Of a stretch of 64,000 nucleotides of DNA, positions 60,600-64,000 are shown piece after piece. Position 1 is the stretch's first letter. Each line of letters starts with the position of its first letter. The notes beneath the pieces are model-generated. The model had not been told where the DNA came from. It ran no database searches and saw only the letters and a program-made list of their open reading frames with translations. Source of the DNA: Rhipidocladum racemiflorum (Eukaryota; Streptophyta; Magnoliopsida; Poales; Poaceae); the NCBI GenBank assembly GCA_036346355.1, contig CM070570.1, positions 5,774,649-5,838,648 on the forward strand, read 5' to 3'. Position numbers and translations under genes: made by a program.

Positions 60600-61198
60600 T
60601 ATTTTACCACTACTGCGTCATTGTATATTTCACAGTATTGCCGATCAAATCATGGAAAATATGGTTCATAGCACGTTGATAAGTAGCACCGGCATTTTTT
60701 AAACCGAAGGTCATAACTTTCCATTCATATAGCCCTAAAGCCCCGGACATCCAAAGCCGTTTTGTGTATATCGGCCCGGCCATGAATATCTCGATTGTAT
60801 CCGGCGTTCCGTCCAAAAAGCTTATGATTTTATTCCCGGATGCGGCATCGATAAGCATATCGGCTATGGGCATCGGTACTCGTCTTTTGGCGTAGCTTTG
60901 TTCAAATCTCTAAAATCGACACATACCCTAAGTTTGCCGTTTTCTTCTTCACAGGACGATGTTTGAGACCCACTCGGCCAGATCGGCAAGGCCGGATAAA
61001 TTTCGCCTCTAGCAATAGTCCTACTTCTTCCTTTATAGCGTCATACAACGTAGGGTTAAACCGCCTAAGTACTGCTTTGAACGGCCGATATCCAGGTTTT
61101 ATAGGTAGCCGATGTTCAACTAGGTATCGGCTTAAACCTGGCATTTCATAATACTCCCATGCAAAGCAATCCTTATATTCCTTGAGTATTTCGACCAA
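60600..61198 (-). pseudogene. Gypsy reverse transcriptase remnant
   Basis: The N-terminal part (YKDCFAWEYYEMPGL, then EHRLPIKPGYRPFK and IKEEVGLLLEAKFIRP) lies at 61198-60902. The palm part with SFLDG and LYEWKVMTFGLKNAGATYQ lies at 60873-60610. The catalytic motif normally YIDD reads YNDA in the shifted frame at about 60605-60635, so the enzyme would be inactive even without the stops. Confidence 0.85.
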
Positions 61199-61751
61199 CT
61201 TTGCTTTATAACTGGGTTCTAATTTAGCACTTACAAGCGTTGGTCTTTTGCTATCCCCTTCCCAATATCGATCTCTTCAAGCAAATCAGTGATAAATCCT
61301 AACCCCTTTCTTTCTTCTTCAAAATCTTCCATGACTTCTTACGTACTCTTCCTGCCGATAGCTCCTTGCTTTTTCCTGCGGTTTTGCTATTGTCTTGCGC
61401 TCCATCTTCTTATCGCCTGTCCGATCAAGCGTATTGGGTTTAACGCCGATCGGCTTGAATCACGATTTCTCAACACAGATAAAATCGCAATTGTCCAAGG
61501 CTTTTCACCGATATGCATTCACCTCTTCGTGTGGCCAATTGGTGTCGAGGGCTAGCCATGGCGATATGAGCCGATGTGCCTGGTACGACTTCTCTTGTAT
61601 CATCGTTCCCGCACGACTTACGGTGCATAGTTGATGGTATACAACGATTAGCATGGATCGATCCGCCCAAGGAGTCTGTTGTAATTGCCTTTAGCTTCAA
61701 TCACAAAAACGCGATCGGCAAAGTTTTATTACCGGTATCGATTCGACACCA

Positions 61752-62009
61752 TTACGCCTTTAGCCTCGGTTGGGTCTCGGTGAAGTCATTTAGCACCATG
61801 TTGGTCTTGATTAAGTCTTCGTCGGCTTTTCCCAACTTTACGAAAGTACTTAACGGCATCAGTTGACCGTTGCCCGCCATCGACCAACATACGGGATATT
61901 GGTGGCCATTAATATATCCTTTTAGATACAATGGTTTCAAATGCCGATGCATGTCTTGTGGTTTTTCAAACACAGCGTCTGGTGCTCCGAGGCGCAAGCT
62001 GGCGAACAC
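61752..62009 (-). pseudogene. Gypsy aspartic protease remnant
   Basis: KPLYLKGYINGHQYPVC is followed, after lost active-site sequence, by LMPLSTFVKLGKADEDLIKT. The segment normally holding the catalytic D-G motif is scrambled. Confidence 0.7.
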
Positions 62010-63468
62010 TTCTTCACCGATTCTTGATTCTGAACTCGGCAGGTAAAGTGAATACCATGTTTATATCCATTGGTGGCGTATCATCTCGGATCATCGGAGG
62101 CTGGATTGAACCGATTGATCTGAATCACTATCGATCTGTTCCTTCTTTCTCCACTCCTTTTTCAAAATCGGTACGGTCTTAACTTATTAAACGTCCGATC
62201 CCTCTCACTCTCCTTTCGGCTTCCCTTTCTTCTTGTGTTTTTAATCATTGAAGCCTTCTGCGTTGCGACTTCTTTGAGACCGAAGGGCACCATCTAGGTT
62301 TGGGTTCTATCGGCTTTCTTATCTTTCCACTAAATTGCCCATTTCATTGCCGATTCCATCCTTCTTGCGTTAGCCGATAATTCACGATTTTGGGAGGATT
62401 CGCCTTGTTACGATGTTGACAACCTTTCATAGATCGGCCTTACGCTTCCTTACTTACGGCGATCGTGTGTCGGTCTGGACAACTTTGTCTTTCTGATTGG
62501 CTTGGCCGACATGTAGACGAAGTGTTGCATAGGACAAGATACAAGCTGTTGGTAAGGTCATCCCTCTCTCAACAAAGCGCCAAAAAGGACATTGCCGATG
62601 TTTCTCTTCCTCTGTAATCGGCCGATGTGGCACATCGGCCGTAGGCGTTCGTCCCTCCTTTGCCACTGATCGATGAAAACCCTGGTGGTGTTGAGGGTTA
62701 TACCTTCGACTTATCCTTTCATATTTCCCCAGGAGTTGTGAGAAGGTCGGCTTTGGTTTGAAATCGGCTCTTCTTGGAGCCTTCTCATTTCGATACCATT
62801 TACCGACCTCTAAGTCCCTCTTGGTTTCACCGTTCTTGAGTTTTGTCCATTTTTATCGGCTTCTATTTGTATAGAACCGGCGGTGATCTACCTTTATCTC
62901 GTCTCGTGATACAATTCCCTTAGTCGGCTTATCCTCTTCCATGAGGCCTCTTTTCTTTTCGTGAACATTGAACCATGTTGACTGAAAAGGGCCCATATCT
63001 ATCTGCATAGCCGATTCTTACGCAAACTTTAACTGCCATCGGCGATGGCCGATTGGATCTGTTGTCGAAAAATATTGCAATCGTTAGTGTTATGAGAGAA
63101 CGAATGATGCCATTTGCAATACCTTCGTTTTTAATTTCTTCGGCCGATGGTATGATATGCCCTTACAGTAACCTTATGAGTTTTTCTTGTAGTAATAAAT
63201 CAAATATTTTGTCACATTTTGAAACATCATATGAATACTTGACTTCCGCTTTATTCTTTGTCGGCCTAAGCGAGAGCATACGAGTGGTTTTGGAACCTTT
63301 GGCCCACTCGGCTATGTTCATACGCTTCGTCGTCGAGGTGTCGCCAGAATCGTAATCTACCATGTTTACTTTGGCCTTTTCATTGCCGTTTGTCCTAAAC
63401 CTATCTTTAAACCCTTTGCTCTCTGCATATCGGCTTTCATGTGCCGATCTGGCGATGGAGTAGGTGGC

Positions 63469-63873
63469 CTAAGTCGGGGAACTCCTGGCGACAACTTTTC
63501 TTTTAATGGAGGGATTAACCCTTGGAACGCTAGGTCGGCCAATTGATCGTCGGGTAATGTTACCTTTGTAGCACCTATTAAAATGACGCCCAAATCTTTT
63601 GATATAATCAGAGACCGATTCGCGCCGTATACAGCCGGATTGAACTAAGATCAGAAATCCTAAGCTCCATAGTTCAGAAAAGAAGTACTCATGGAATCGG
63701 CTTTCTAAATCGTTCCATATATGAACCGAATTAGGTGGTAGATTTGTGAACCAAGTGAATGCGAGTGCGGATAATGATAAAGGAAACAACCTAATTTTTA
63801 ACCCATCTGATGTGCCGCCTCCCACATTGAGCCATGAACCGTCCGATATGCTAAATTGTGGTAATAGAATCAT
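63469..63873 (-). pseudogene. Gypsy gag remnant
   Basis: LKIRLFPLSLSALAFTWFTN, then SVHIWNDLESRFHEYFF and SVSDYIKRFGRHFNRCY follow the retrotransposon gag domain order. It is truncated and frame-broken on both sides. Confidence 0.78.
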
Positions 63874-64000
63874 CCCCGAGAATTTAGCAAAGTGCGGTAC
63901 CCTAAAGTTGTGGGGAGTACGGCATTCGGTCTATGTAATCGAGTACGGCTTCCTATAGCCGATCACTCTCCCTCCGGGTTGTAAACCGAACTGTTCTCTC

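Larger units (their letters stand above)
54193..64000 (-). mobile_element. Decayed Ty3/gypsy element of Tat type, runs off the right edge
   Basis: On the minus strand, gag (63.9 kb), protease (62.0-61.8), RT (61.2-60.6), RNase H (59.7-59.5) and integrase (59.2-58.1) follow in gypsy order. An additional ORF in the opposite direction (55.1-57.9) and the 3' LTR come next. ATCGGC/GCCGAT words recur throughout. All coding parts are broken by stops and shifts. The 5' LTR lies beyond the window, so the target duplication cannot be checked. Confidence 0.85.

Noticed and set aside
1..64000. CRISPR arrays, operons, tRNA or rRNA genes
   Set aside because: No regularly spaced identical repeats with unique spacers, no Shine-Dalgarno-led gene clusters and no tRNA- or rRNA-like conserved segments were seen. 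The intron-bearing genes show eukaryotic DNA. The initiator-Met-like segments are primer-binding sites of retroelements.

Overview
The window looks like nuclear DNA from a grass, most likely rice (Oryza) or a close relative. Evidence: genes split into short exons with GT/AG introns, GC-rich first coding exons, and grass-type transposons (Stowaway and Tourist MITEs, hAT, Mutator-like, Helitron, Ty1/copia and Ty3/gypsy). The gene content (a full-size ABCG31-type PDR transporter, an ISS1/VAS1-type aminotransferase, then an RMI1/TDRD3-like OB-fold gene) resembles my recollection of the short arm of rice chromosome 1. That placement is inference; the gene families themselves are read from the sequence.

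Three host genes are supported. (1) On the minus strand from 4655 off the left edge: the first ten coding exons (521 codons) of a PDR/ABCG transporter, covering the N-terminus and the complete first nucleotide-binding domain. (2) On the minus strand, 31203 to 22846: a complete nine-exon class I/II aminotransferase of 394 residues with all key PLP residues. Its intron 7 is nearly 4.9 kb long because it holds an old copia remnant. (3) On the plus strand, 42523 to 50847: a six-exon gene with an N-terminal RMI1-type region and an RG-rich tail. Its fourth exon is split by a complete copia element whose two 128-bp LTRs look identical and which is bounded by a 5-bp target duplication. The reading frame is continuous across the empty site, so the insertion looks recent.

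The rest is mostly transposons, many with readable target duplications. 4.7-13.2 kb: MITEs (two related hAT MITEs, several Stowaways) and a small Helitron. 13271-22453: a Ty3/gypsy element on the minus strand with very long, unequal LTRs, only a gag remnant inside, and a Mutator-like MITE nested in one LTR. 29.6 and 32.3-32.9 kb: Helitrons, one carrying a Tourist MITE. 34-42 kb: a tandemly duplicated block in which one copy took a Mutator-like element and the other a hAT element, so each copy preserves the other's empty site. 54193 to the right edge: a decayed Ty3/gypsy element of Tat type on the minus strand, with a plant-mobile-domain ORF running antisense to gag-pol.

The host genes do not form a pathway that the sequence reveals. 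No rRNA, tRNA, CRISPR array or bacterial-type operon was seen. The unusual content is the layering of dated insertions within and between genes, a heat-shock-element-like cluster inside intron 1 of the transporter gene, and a microsatellite placed directly at a splice donor of the aminotransferase gene.
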